Below are positions 1 through 6,763 of a stretch of 8,078 nucleotides of DNA, one piece after another (within the stretch, counting starts at the first letter, position 1; each line of letters starts with the position of its first letter). The stretch is from JANMDR01 sp031376425. Its GTDB lineage: Bacteria > Pseudomonadota > Gammaproteobacteria > Burkholderiales > Usitatibacteraceae. The translations under genes were made by a program, and so were the position numbers. The notes below the pieces were generated by a model. The model saw nothing but the letters and a program-made list of their open reading frames with translations, was not told where the DNA came from and made no database searches. Location of the stretch: positions 1 through 8,078 of the forward strand of contig JANMDR010000046.1 in assembly GCA_031376425.1 (NCBI GenBank). The letters are read 5' to 3'.

Positions 1-65
1 TTCATCAGCGCACTTTCTCGGTTGATTCGCGCAATCAGTTCAAGATTTCCAAAGCTTTCTTGCAT
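1..65 (-). CDS. Possible 5' end of a minus-strand gene, cut by window edge
   Basis: Reading the minus strand from the ATG at 65-63 gives about 21 codons, beginning MQESFGNLELIARINRESAL, with no stop before the window edge. An in-frame TAA lies just upstream (complement of 72-74), so this ATG is the first possible start in its frame. A purine-rich stretch (AAAGAG, complement of about 75-80) sits about ten bases upstream and could be a weak ribosome binding site. The peptide is charged and looks protein-like, but it is too short to assign to a family. If real, the gene is divergent from the DUF1963 gene and the two would share the region 66-156. This could also be a chance open frame. Confidence 0.4.
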   Translation of the reverse strand, partial: MQESFGNLELIARINRESALM

Positions 66-156
66 GGCACTTTACTCTTTTGCTGTTAACGCTATTTTGA
101 TAGCAATCTTGATTGAAAGTTCAGTTGTGCAGAGGTCTTAAGGATTCGTTTGGCCC

Positions 157-834
157 GTGTGGAACGATGCGCCGCTGGCATTTATCGCACAGTTTGATCT
201 AGCAACATTACCATCGTTGGCATCGTCTCTCGCGCTTCCTAAAGAAGGCATGTTGTATTTCTTTTACAACCAAGAACAAAGCACTTGGGGATTTGATCCT
301 AAGGATTTAGGAAGTTGGCGTGTCATCTATTCGCCCTTGCCATACACTGAGGAAACCCACATCTCCGCAGTGCCGCCGAACGGGCTTGATGATGATTATA
401 TCTATGTTGAAACAGCTATGGTGCCGCGATTGATTAGTAGTTCTCCGACAGTTGAATCGTTTGATATCCCCTATAAGGACTTACCCGATGAAGCGTTTGA
501 TCTCGAAGAAAGTTTACGATCTGAATCTGTTCCCAATGGGCCAAGGCACCAGATTGGCGGCTACGCCGCGCCAGTCCAAGGTGACGGCATGCAGCTTGAA
601 GCACAGTTGGCCTCGAATGGCTTGTATTGTGGTGACGGTAGCGGCTATCAAGATGCGAGAGCGCGCGAGCTTGAGGCAGGGGCTGCTGATTGGCAGCTAT
701 TGTTGCAAGTAGATTCCGATGATGATGTCGATATTATGTGGGGAGATAGCGGTATGTTGTATTTTTGGATTCGCAAACAAGACTTGCTATTAAAAGACTT
801 TTCAAAAGTTTGGATGGTTTTGCAATGCTGCTGA
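157..834 (+). CDS. N-terminally truncated YwqG-like (DUF1963) protein, probable gene remnant
   Basis: The 225-residue frame matches the middle and C-terminal part of the DUF1963 family (Bacillus YwqG type), whose biochemical role is not established. Family-like segments are, in order, PLAFIAQFDLATLP near the start, GMLYFFYNQEQSTWGFDP, VQGDGMQLEAQLASNGLYCG, WQLLLQVDSDDDVDIMWGDS and LYFWIRKQDLL before the C-terminal WMVLQCC. The homology appears to begin upstream of the GTG: codons 142-156 read GFVWP, which fits the usual stretch before the first strand. Directly before it is an in-frame TAA at 139-141. The expected N-terminal part (several dozen residues, including the usual GG-x-P-x-LP region) is not found in any forward frame of bases 1-140. 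GTG 157 has only a distant AAGGA (140-144) as a ribosome site. I infer a 5' deletion or rearrangement. A short product could still be made, but a functional protein is doubtful. Confidence 0.75.
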   Translation: MWNDAPLAFIAQFDLATLPSLASSLALPKEGMLYFFYNQEQSTWGFDPKDLGSWRVIYSPLPYTEETHISAVPPNGLDDDYIYVETAMVPRLISSSPTVESFDIPYKDLPDEAFDLEESLRSESVPNGPRHQIGGYAAPVQGDGMQLEAQLASNGLYCGDGSGYQDARARELEAGAADWQLLLQVDSDDDVDIMWGDSGMLYFWIRKQDLLLKDFSKVWMVLQCC

Positions 835-918
835 AATATGAGCCGTAATATAACTGCCTGCTAATGATGCAGTGATCACATTCGCAACTTTGTAATCCAA
901 AATCTAAGATCAGTATCT

Positions 919-1380
919 ATGTCGAGTTACTCCCTGCCCGTTACTATAATTTTTGCGCTAAACGCACTGTGGTTCGGCGTTGCGTTCAAATTTTTTAGCA
1001 TCAGCCCAAAGCGTGCTGCACGACTGCTGGTGCCCACTAAACTTGATCCGTTACACCCACCGCCATTATTGCCAACTCTCGTTGCATCTTTGCGTTTTTT
1101 AGGAGGGATGAATTTAGCTCTAGCGATATTTGCAATCCTGTTACTGCTTAATCAAGCTGATTTTCCGCATTACCGACAAGTTGCCTTGTTTGCGGTTGTA
1201 TTTGCTGTGGCGCACGCCAGTCAATTTGCCTACAACGTACCGATTGCACTTCAAAACTATCGTGGAAACGCCGACTTATGGTGGGTGCTTAAAGGGCGGA
1301 TGTTGTTTATTTTCATTGTCGATTTTTTATTGATGGTGGCAAATACAGCTATCGCGATACAGCTGCTAGCAAGTGCATGA
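919..1380 (+). CDS. Small integral membrane protein, four predicted helices, function unknown
   Basis: This 153-residue protein has four hydrophobic stretches long enough to cross the membrane, at about residues 5-27, 52-79, 85-110 and 127-150. A basic loop follows helix 1 (SPKRAARLL), and a proline-rich turn (DPLHPPPLLP) precedes helix 2. Conserved-looking polar spots are LRFLGGMNLALA in helix 2 and HASQFAYN in helix 3. I do not recognise the family; it is an inner-membrane protein by composition only. The ATG at 919 is the first start after a stop, and its ribosome site is weak (AAGA at 906-909). Its end overlaps the GTG-started reading of the transporter gene by 8 bases, which suggests translational coupling and a shared transcript. 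A functional link with the transporter is inference. Confidence 0.7.
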   Translation: MSSYSLPVTIIFALNALWFGVAFKFFSISPKRAARLLVPTKLDPLHPPPLLPTLVASLRFLGGMNLALAIFAILLLLNQADFPHYRQVALFAVVFAVAHASQFAYNVPIALQNYRGNADLWWVLKGRMLFIFIVDFLLMVANTAIAIQLLASA

Positions 1381-2344
1381 TAAAGCTGCCGAATCAGGCA
1401 CCAAATCAGGCGCGATGTTAAGTGCCATGTCACCACTACGCCTAGTTACCCTCACTACGCTTGCCATGCTCGCCTTCGCGGGCAATTCATTGCTGTGTCG
1501 TGCGGCATTGAAAGTAACATCTGAAACGCACATTAATATTGATGCTGCCAGCTTCACCACCATTCGTTTAATTGCTGGTGCGGTCGTATTGTGGTTGTTG
1601 GTGCGGATGCGCCCCTCCGCGCCAACTCCAAGTGCTGGTAAAACCGAAGGCCATTGGCTATCCGCGTTTGCGCTCTTTGCTTACGCTATTTGCTTTTCTT
1701 ACGCCTATGTACGTCTTCCGGCTGCTACTGGTGCATTGCTGTTGTTTGGCGCGGTTCAAGCTACCATGATTGGTGTGGGCATTTACAAAGGTGAGCGGCT
1801 GCGTATCCTGCAGCTTGGTGGCTTGGTGCTGGCGTTGGGCGGGCTTGTCGGGTTGCTGGTGCCTGATCCTGCAATCTTGGTGGCACCACCGTTGTTTAGT
1901 GCGGCGTTGATGTTAACCGCAGGTATGGCGTGGGGCGTGTATTCTCTACGCGGCAAAGGCACAGGGGCTGAGGTTGGGGGCGCAACCCGTATAACAGCAG
2001 GCAATTTTGTGCGTGCCGCAGTATTTGCGATCGCGTTTGCAATTGCTTTTAGTATGCTGCAGATAAATGCAACCACGCTAGAACCTGCTGGCGTCATCTA
2101 CGCGCTACTATCAGGCGCCATTACATCCGGCGTCGGTTATGCAATTTGGTATTCTGCATTGCCTGCACTCAAAGCCACTACAGCCGCCACGGTACAATTA
2201 AGTGTGCCGGTTATCGCTACCTTTGGTGGTGTTTTATTTTTGCAAGAAGCGGTAACGTGGCGCATGGTGTTAGCATCCATCGCAATTTTGGGTGGCATCG
2301 CTCTGGTAATTTTTAAGAAACAGCAAAGCCCTGCTGTAAAATAA
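1373..2344 (+). CDS. EamA/DMT superfamily permease (RhaT/YdcZ-like exporter)
   Basis: The product (323 residues if GTG 1373 is used) belongs to the drug/metabolite transporter superfamily: inner-membrane carriers with two EamA repeats and usually ten helices, often exporting amino acids, metabolites or drugs. Two EamA halves can be seen. The first runs from about residue 19 (LRLVTLTTLAMLAFAGNSLL) to about 165, with the typical ATGALLLFGAVQATMIGVGI and the block LQLGGLVLALGGLVGLL. The second runs from about 175 to 315, with GAITSGVGYAIWYSALPAL, TVQLSVPVIATFGGVLFLQE and a last helix ILGGIALVIF before a basic tail (KKQQ). The substrate cannot be inferred. The start is uncertain: GTG 1373 overlaps the previous gene and has no clear ribosome site. 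ATG 1415 (AGG four bases upstream) and ATG 1427 would remove 14 or 18 residues and give a more usual N-terminus. A cysteine hydrolase follows 28 bases downstream. Confidence 0.88.
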   Translation: MHDKAAESGTKSGAMLSAMSPLRLVTLTTLAMLAFAGNSLLCRAALKVTSETHINIDAASFTTIRLIAGAVVLWLLVRMRPSAPTPSAGKTEGHWLSAFALFAYAICFSYAYVRLPAATGALLLFGAVQATMIGVGIYKGERLRILQLGGLVLALGGLVGLLVPDPAILVAPPLFSAALMLTAGMAWGVYSLRGKGTGAEVGGATRITAGNFVRAAVFAIAFAIAFSMLQINATTLEPAGVIYALLSGAITSGVGYAIWYSALPALKATTAATVQLSVPVIATFGGVLFLQEAVTWRMVLASIAILGGIALVIFKKQQSPAVK

Positions 2345-2372
2345 TTTTGTTTAAATTTCATCTTGAAAGTAT

Positions 2373-2915
2373 ATGAAAAATTCAGCCCTACTCGTCATTG
2401 ATGTGCAGCAAGGCGCATTTGATGGTGTTATCTGCCCACCAATTGATCACGCGCCTTCATTAATTGCCGCCTGTAATAGCTTAATAAATGCCGCGCGAAA
2501 AAGCGCTACCCCCGTTATTTTTATTCAGCACTGTGAGCCCGATGGCGTATTTGTACAAGGTACGCCGCAACATGCTGTTGCTGAAGCGCTCAATCCGTTG
2601 GAAGATGAGATTTATGTTTTAAAACGTGCGTCAAGCGCTTTCGAAAACACCGTACTCGACGCAACGCTTAAACAACTAAACGCGCAGCGACTCTTTGTGT
2701 GCGGCCTGCAAAGTGAGCACTGTGTATTCAATACCTGCGTCGCAGCATTGAACCTAGGTTATGCGATCACATTAGCCGAAGACGGTCATCATACTTGGAC
2801 AAATAATGACGAGTCTGCCATTGCAATTTCCAGTCGCATCAACGCAGTGCTTCATGCACAGGGCGCTACATTAAGCACCACTGAGCAGATTGCTGGTGTG
2901 ATGCAAGGCGCCTAG
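2373..2915 (+). CDS. Cysteine hydrolase of the isochorismatase-like superfamily
   Basis: This 180-residue cytosolic enzyme has the usual length of the isochorismatase-like hydrolases, which cleave amide or ether bonds through a Cys-Asp-Lys triad. The expected triad is visible: Asp10 in LLVIDVQ, Lys84 in VLKRASSAF, and Cys117 in GLQSEHCVFNTC. The nicotinamidase metal site (DxH followed by more histidines) is not present; the corresponding stretch reads FIQHCEPDG. Nicotinamidase activity is therefore unlikely, and the substrate is unknown. ATG 2373 has only a weak GAAAG (2365-2369) as ribosome site. The gene lies 28 bases after the DMT transporter, so the two may share a transcript, possibly a hydrolase and exporter acting on related small molecules; that pairing is inference. 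Family assignment is firm, specific function is not. Confidence 0.9.
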   Translation: MKNSALLVIDVQQGAFDGVICPPIDHAPSLIAACNSLINAARKSATPVIFIQHCEPDGVFVQGTPQHAVAEALNPLEDEIYVLKRASSAFENTVLDATLKQLNAQRLFVCGLQSEHCVFNTCVAALNLGYAITLAEDGHHTWTNNDESAIAISSRINAVLHAQGATLSTTEQIAGVMQGA

Positions 2916-2946
2916 AAGGTACAACCGCATTTTGTCGTATTGCCTC

Positions 2947-2977
2947 TTGAAGAAACACTATTTTAAGGTATCTTCAA
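2947..2977. repeat. Short inverted repeat between the hydrolase and RraB-like genes
   Basis: TTGAAGA at 2947-2953 is repeated as its exact reverse complement TCTTCAA at 2971-2977, separated by 17 bases. No T-run follows directly, so it is a poor intrinsic terminator. It could be a weak hairpin in the transcript end or a protein-binding site upstream of the candidate promoter at 3001-3029. A seven-base arm may also occur by chance. Confidence 0.3.
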
Positions 2978-3000
2978 ACCGTCCATCAAATGTATTTTGC

Positions 3001-3029
3001 TTGCAATTTGATTCTAAAAATAGCTTAAT
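3001..3029 (+). promoter_or_regulatory. Candidate sigma70 promoter for the RraB-like/ABM gene pair
   Basis: TTGCAA (3001-3006) and CTTAAT (3024-3029) are separated by 17 bases; each matches four of six consensus positions. Transcription would begin near 3036, giving a leader of about 120 bases to the preferred ATG at 3156. That leaves the alternative GTG at 3045 almost leaderless, which argues against it. The match is modest and made by eye. Confidence 0.3.
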
Positions 3030-3155
3030 TGCACATAGCTACGCGTGAAGCGGACTGGAAAGAAATTGAACATAAAATGTGCGCCGGCTGAAGCAATTTT
3101 ACGGGCGACATTACGCCATAAATCCAGACAACAACCATTTCTGAAATTTAAAACC

Positions 3156-3491
3156 ATGACCCCTCTAGCTGACTTAATAACCATGTTCGATAATATGCGC
3201 TCCCAAACTTCATGGAATGTTGAGGGCGATTTATTGTGGGGTTATTTCTTTTTTGACCCTAGCCCAGCAAAGCTGAAAGTGTTGGCGCATGCGCTTGAAA
3301 AAACCGGCTACAAATTCGCCAACTTGTATCCATCTGACGACGAAACCACCCACGTATTGCATATGGAAAAAATTGAAACTCATTCACCGCAATCGCTGTT
3401 CGCGCGCAATGAGGAGCTGCAACAGTTAGCGCTGGCGCATAAAGTGGCAAGCTATGACGGTATGGATGTTGGGCCGCTTAATTTAGTTTAG
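3156..3491 (+). CDS. RraB-like protein (ribonuclease E inhibitor RraB domain family)
   Basis: With the ATG at 3156 this is a 111-residue soluble protein resembling the RraB domain family. E. coli RraB binds ribonuclease E and modulates mRNA decay, but many distant members have no tested role. Family-like features are an N-terminal helix (ADLITMFDNMRSQ), the strand block DLLWGYFFFDPSPAKLKVLA, the helix-strand KTGYKFANLYPSDD, HVLHMEKIETHSPQSLFARN, and the acidic-ended tail SYDGMDVGPLN. The open frame extends upstream to a GTG at 3045, but those 37 residues are basic, unlike the family, and have no ribosome site; I treat them as untranslated. ATG 3183 is a further, less likely start. An ABM-fold gene begins 25 bases after the stop and is probably co-transcribed. 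Whether it acts on RNase E cannot be told from sequence. Confidence 0.82.
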   Translation: MTPLADLITMFDNMRSQTSWNVEGDLLWGYFFFDPSPAKLKVLAHALEKTGYKFANLYPSDDETTHVLHMEKIETHSPQSLFARNEELQQLALAHKVASYDGMDVGPLNLV

Positions 3492-3516
3492 TAAATGCCT
3501 TTTTTGTGGAGCCCCC

Positions 3517-3861
3517 ATGTTTTCAGCCACTTTCATCTTCGCCAAAAAGCAGTATGACGATGAGTTTTATGCGCTCGATGCGATTATTGCCGATGTTGCC
3601 AAGACCATCCCCGGTTATCTTGGTGAGGAGAATTGGGAAAGTGCGTCCACAGGATTAGTGTCCAATGTTTATTATTGGGATTCCTTGGCGTCTCTGCAGT
3701 TATTAATGCAGCATCCTAGCCACTTGATCGCCAAACAAAACCAAGCAAAATGGCTTGACGGCTATCGGGTGGAAATTTCTGAAATATTGAGAACTTATGG
3801 GGATGCTAGACTGCCCAGTGCGCTTAAGGTTGTCAATAATGAGGTCGCCGCTGAGAGCTAG
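3517..3861 (+). CDS. Antibiotic biosynthesis monooxygenase (ABM) fold protein
   Basis: The 114-residue product looks like a one-domain member of the ABM superfamily, small ferredoxin-like dimers that include quinol monooxygenases, heme-degrading enzymes and many uncharacterised proteins. The pattern seen is strand 1 (SATFIFAKK), a helix over about residues 18-30 (ALDAIIADVAKTI), PGYLGEENW, VSNVYYWDSLASLQLLMQHPSHLIAKQNQAKW, and the strand GYRVEISEILRTYG. The stretch W-x8-VYYWDS followed by HPSHLxAK and KWLDGY is typical of the ABM group with a conserved his-lys region. ATG 3517 has a clear ribosome site (GTGGAG, 3506-3511, five-base spacing). No cofactor site can be named. It lies 25 bases after the RraB-like gene. 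The family call is fairly safe; enzymatic activity is not shown. Confidence 0.82.
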   Translation: MFSATFIFAKKQYDDEFYALDAIIADVAKTIPGYLGEENWESASTGLVSNVYYWDSLASLQLLMQHPSHLIAKQNQAKWLDGYRVEISEILRTYGDARLPSALKVVNNEVAAES

Positions 3862-3887
3862 GCGAATGATCGTTCTTAATTGTTCAT

Positions 3888-3917
3888 TTGACATAGCTGC
3901 GCTATCGGCAGCATACT
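3888..3917 (+). promoter_or_regulatory. Likely sigma70 promoter of the hybrid sensor kinase gene
   Basis: A perfect -35 hexamer TTGACA (3888-3893) is followed after 18 bases by CATACT (3912-3917), four of six matches to the -10 consensus. Transcription would start near 3924. A second, AT-rich -10-like TATAAA at 3956-3961 has only a poor -35 (TTGCTC, 3931-3936, 19-base spacer). Both lie between the ABM gene and the kinase, which suggests the kinase has its own promoter. Confidence 0.5.
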
Positions 3918-4036
3918 TTGCCGCTAATCGTTGCTCGTTTATATTGCTGCCCTGTTATAAAATATAAAAATTGATCACTCCTCTGCAAATGTGTAATAGT
4001 GCTTATCAGCAAAATCGTGATTTAGATCAGCGAGGC

Positions 4037-6508
4037 ATGCCTGCACGTGTGCTAGTCGTGGTTGCGTGGTTGCTAGCATTATTGTTTACTTTGCCTTCCG
4101 CTGCCGAAGACAAGCCAGCGGCAAATGTAAGCACTATCAATGGACAGCGTCACGCGCTTGAAATTGAAGCCCTTACCGAGCCACGTCAGGTTTTAGAAAA
4201 GCTAGCGGCGGTGCGTGCTGCGGTTTCGCCACAAGATCATACTGAGTTTGCTAGGTTGAGTCTTGCTGAAGCCAATGCCTGTCGCGTCATCGCCAACTGG
4301 CAATGTCAGCGCCGCGCTGCTTTAGCTGCTATCACTTATGCAGATAAAACCAATAGCGTGTATCTGCAAGTGCGCGCGCGCATCAACGAGGGTCGTGCGC
4401 ATGCGGCCTTGGGCGATTCTAATGCGGCATCGCGGGCGCTGGCGCAGGCGCAGCAGCGCTTGGGCGGTGCTAAAGATAACCAGTTATATCCCGACATTAT
4501 GTTGGCATATTCTTCGATTAGTTTTAGGCTCGGTAAGCTCGATGAGTCCTTGCGCTATGCCAACGATGGGCTGCCCTATGCGTCTGCGACCGAGCAGCCA
4601 GAAATGCGCATTCGCTTGCTACGCAATATGTCGCGTGCAGCTTCAAAAATTGGTAAGGTGCGCGAGGCTGATCAATATTTAGATCAGGCTACAAATTTAT
4701 TACAAGGCATTAATGATCCCAAGTTGGCCGCAGAAATTTTGCTTGAACGTGCACGCTCAGCACGTGCTATGAACGATGTGGCAACCGTTGAGGCTATGGG
4801 TGAGCGCATTACTAATATGGCGGCGTCGCTTAAAAATTCGCAGCTAACGGGGTTGGGTATAGAGACGTCTGCTCAAGCGTTACAAATGCGTGGGCAAATA
4901 ACGCAAGCCATTACCTTGTTTAATCAAGCGAGTGACGCCTACGCAGTCCTTAGTTTGTATAGCGATGAAATGCGTGCCGTACGTGCCAGTGTGGAGCTAC
5001 AAATGCGCGGTGCGCCGTCAGTGGCATTGATTAAGTCTGTGGCTAGGTTGAATCAGTTAACGGATAAAGTCGCGATCACTGAGCGTGATTCAGCGAGTAC
5101 CGATTTTGCTGAGCGCTTGCGCTATGCACAAAGCGATGCTGACCTTGCTCTTGCAAACGCTAAAACTGAAACCGAGCATATGCGGGCTGAAAATAGTGAG
5201 AATAAATTTCGTTATACCTTACTCGCCATTGGCCTAGCAACCATCTTGTTTTTAGTCGCGCTGGGCTTGTATTTGCAGCAACGTCGCCACGCTGAAAATA
5301 TTCGACACCAAAATTTAGAGATGGAACAGGTGCTGATGCAAACTAGCCATGATTTGCGTAATCCGCTTAATGGCATTTTAGGTATTAGTGATTGGTTATT
5401 ATCTACACCTTTGCCAGTTGATCAAAAAAACAAAATTCAAGCGATACGTGATGCAGGACTGTCCTTAAACAGTCTCGCGCAAGATTTACTTGATCGCGGC
5501 AGAATCAAAGGTGGCACCCTAACCTTAAACCCAGAAACTACCGATATCAAGAAGCTTATCGCTAATCTGGGACTGCTTTACCAACCATTAGCGGCGCAGA
5601 AAAATTTAGGCTTGCATGTGCAAATAGATGCCGGTTTACCGGCCTCTGTCGCCATTGATGCCCACAGACTGCAACAGGTGCTTGGCAACCTCTTTGGCAA
5701 CGCGCTAAAGTTTTCTGATGAAGGCAATATTGCGTTAACGGTATCCGACGCCAATGTGGCTTCAGAGGCTAATGGTGCGCAATTTGCGAGTATTCGGTTT
5801 GAAGTGCGCGACAATGGGCCCGGCATTGCTAAGGCCGATCAAGAGCGTTTATTTCAACCTTTTCAGCGCGGCGACACTACGCGAAAAAATGCCACAGGCG
5901 CAGGCTTAGGCTTGGCGATTTCTAAAGACTTAGTGCAGCTTATGGGTGGCAAGCTCGAAGTGCTGAGTGAGGTTAACAAAGGCGCGGCATTTTTCTTTAC
6001 TTTACGCCTACCGGTGATAGCGCAGGCTGCGCCCGCGCCGTTGGTTGCAGCGCCAGCGGTTGTTGTCGACAAAGCAGAAGCAAATATTTCTACCACTTTG
6101 CGTACCTTAATTGTCGATGATGAAGCTGTCAGTGTGATGGTATTGCGACATCAAATTGGCGTGCTGGGTCATAAAGTAGAAACCTGTGAATCCCCAATGG
6201 ATGCTCTTACCACGGTTGGCATTGCCCGTTTTGATGTGGTGTTGCTCGACTATGAAATGGAAGGCATGACTGGGCCAGAGCTGGCGGCGAAGCTCCGCGC
6301 ACTGCATGGTAACTCCGCCAATATGCCTCGGCTAATAATGGTGTCTGGTCATCCGCCAGACGCCAGTATTCTGAACCGCCTTGTTGATGATTGGCTCGTT
6401 AAACCTGTACGTATCGAGCAACTCAAGCAAGCAATGGATAAACGTAATTGGGGCGGCAAAGACGGGACACCAAGCCCCACCTTAAAGGCTGCCAACACGC
6501 GTAGCTAA
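4037..6508 (+). CDS. Hybrid sensor histidine kinase/response regulator with periplasmic TPR-like sensor
   Basis: From ATG 4037 the protein has 823 residues. Order: signal peptide (1-23, MPARVLVVVAWLL..., likely cut after SAA); a helical TPR-like periplasmic domain (about 35-350) with repeats such as SFRLGKLDESLRYANDGLPYA; a coiled coil (about 350-392); one membrane helix (about 393-413, YTLLAIGLATILFLVALGLYL); HisKA with phospho-acceptor His438 in SHDLRNPLNG; HATPase with N-box Asn555 (GNALKF), G1 DNGPG (Asp592) and G2 GAGLGLA (621-627); an Ala/Pro linker; and a receiver with Asp694-Asp695, phospho-acceptor Asp738 (LLDYEM), Ser770 and Lys789 (VKPV). All catalytic residues are present. It should sense a periplasmic or envelope signal and relay phosphate His to Asp; no DNA-binding output exists, so a separate partner is expected. 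The frame stays open upstream to TTG 3971 and ATG 3989. I prefer 4037 because it begins a clean signal peptide, although its GAGG lies too close (one base). Confidence 0.93.
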   Translation: MPARVLVVVAWLLALLFTLPSAAEDKPAANVSTINGQRHALEIEALTEPRQVLEKLAAVRAAVSPQDHTEFARLSLAEANACRVIANWQCQRRAALAAITYADKTNSVYLQVRARINEGRAHAALGDSNAASRALAQAQQRLGGAKDNQLYPDIMLAYSSISFRLGKLDESLRYANDGLPYASATEQPEMRIRLLRNMSRAASKIGKVREADQYLDQATNLLQGINDPKLAAEILLERARSARAMNDVATVEAMGERITNMAASLKNSQLTGLGIETSAQALQMRGQITQAITLFNQASDAYAVLSLYSDEMRAVRASVELQMRGAPSVALIKSVARLNQLTDKVAITERDSASTDFAERLRYAQSDADLALANAKTETEHMRAENSENKFRYTLLAIGLATILFLVALGLYLQQRRHAENIRHQNLEMEQVLMQTSHDLRNPLNGILGISDWLLSTPLPVDQKNKIQAIRDAGLSLNSLAQDLLDRGRIKGGTLTLNPETTDIKKLIANLGLLYQPLAAQKNLGLHVQIDAGLPASVAIDAHRLQQVLGNLFGNALKFSDEGNIALTVSDANVASEANGAQFASIRFEVRDNGPGIAKADQERLFQPFQRGDTTRKNATGAGLGLAISKDLVQLMGGKLEVLSEVNKGAAFFFTLRLPVIAQAAPAPLVAAPAVVVDKAEANISTTLRTLIVDDEAVSVMVLRHQIGVLGHKVETCESPMDALTTVGIARFDVVLLDYEMEGMTGPELAAKLRALHGNSANMPRLIMVSGHPPDASILNRLVDDWLVKPVRIEQLKQAMDKRNWGGKDGTPSPTLKAANTRS

Positions 6509-6509
6509 C

Positions 6510-6532
6510 TCGGTACCTGACTTGGTGCCCGA
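6510..6532 (+). terminator. Weak hairpin just after the kinase gene, possible terminator
   Basis: Starting two bases after the stop codon, TCGGTACC (6510-6517) can pair with GGTGCCCGA (6524-6532) around a six-base loop: seven Watson-Crick pairs, one T-G pair and one bulged C. Only three T residues follow (ATTTAGG), so termination would be inefficient. Its position right behind a stop codon is what supports it. Confidence 0.3.
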
Positions 6533-6576
6533 TTTAGGGTCTAGTCGGCAGCATTGCATAGATGGTTGTGCATCCA

Positions 6577-6617
6577 AATACGGCAAGACCGCGTATTACC
6601 GTTAGCGCCCGACGCTA
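6577..6617 (+). other. Two further small hairpins in the kinase-to-fusion intergenic region
   Basis: AATACGG (6577-6583) pairs with CC plus GTATT (6589-6590, 6593-6597) around a five-base loop with a two-base bulge. TAGCG (6603-6607) pairs with CGCTA (6613-6617) around CCCGA. Neither has a following T-run. Together with the hairpin at 6510-6532 they make the first half of this 255-base gap unusually rich in short palindromes. No open frame that looks like a gene is present in the gap. Confidence 0.3.
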
Positions 6618-6647
6618 CCCACCTGCAAGGTCTCTTAAATCCACTAT

Positions 6648-6681
6648 TGTGTAAATGGTTGCCTAAATGGTGCCTAAATGG
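6648..6681. repeat. Three phased 11-base direct repeats upstream of the TVP38/flavoprotein gene
   Basis: TGCCTAAATGG occurs twice in perfect tandem (6660-6670 and 6671-6681). A third copy differing at two positions (TGTGTAAATGG, 6648-6658) precedes them with one extra base between. The TAAATGG cores thus repeat every 12 and 11 bases, about one helical turn, on the same DNA face. This is the arrangement used by OmpR/PhoB-type activators, though the bases do not match the Pho box. The best -10-like hexamer downstream is TACACT (6708-6713); the corresponding -35 position (6685-6690) is poor, so the repeats would sit where an activator binds. Function is inference. Confidence 0.6.
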
Positions 6682-6763
6682 GGCTTATGTCGTTTGCAAA
6701 AAGCTCGTACACTGTGCGTCTGCTCCTAAAACAACTTTAAAAAATACCCAATCGGATTACATA

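Noticed and set aside
452..712. Forward frame of 86 residues inside the DUF1963 gene
   Set aside because: It overlaps the frame with clear family similarity, and its translation has no recognisable domain.
2320..2337. Hairpin ACAGCA...TGCTGT at the end of the DMT gene as a terminator
   Set aside because: The stem is only six pairs, lies inside the coding end, and is followed by A residues rather than a T-run; the next gene seems to be in the same unit.
2373..2915. Nicotinamidase (PncA) identity for the cysteine hydrolase
   Set aside because: The catalytic triad is there, but the metal-binding DxH motif is missing.
3045..3155. Upstream GTG extension of the RraB-like protein
   Set aside because: The added 37 residues are basic, have no ribosome site and do not resemble the family.
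3893..3923. Two five-pair hairpins (ATAGC/GCTAT and CGGCA/TGCCG) as a terminator after the ABM gene
   Set aside because: No T-run follows and they overlap the better-supported promoter at 3888-3917.
5578..6307. Three minus-strand open frames inside the kinase gene (5578-5826, 5863-6096, 6107-6307)
   Set aside because: They lie opposite the conserved HATPase and receiver motifs and have low-complexity translations.
6648..6681. CRISPR array or mobile-element end repeat
   Set aside because: The units are only 11 bases with no spacers between them, and no cas, transposase or integrase gene is nearby.
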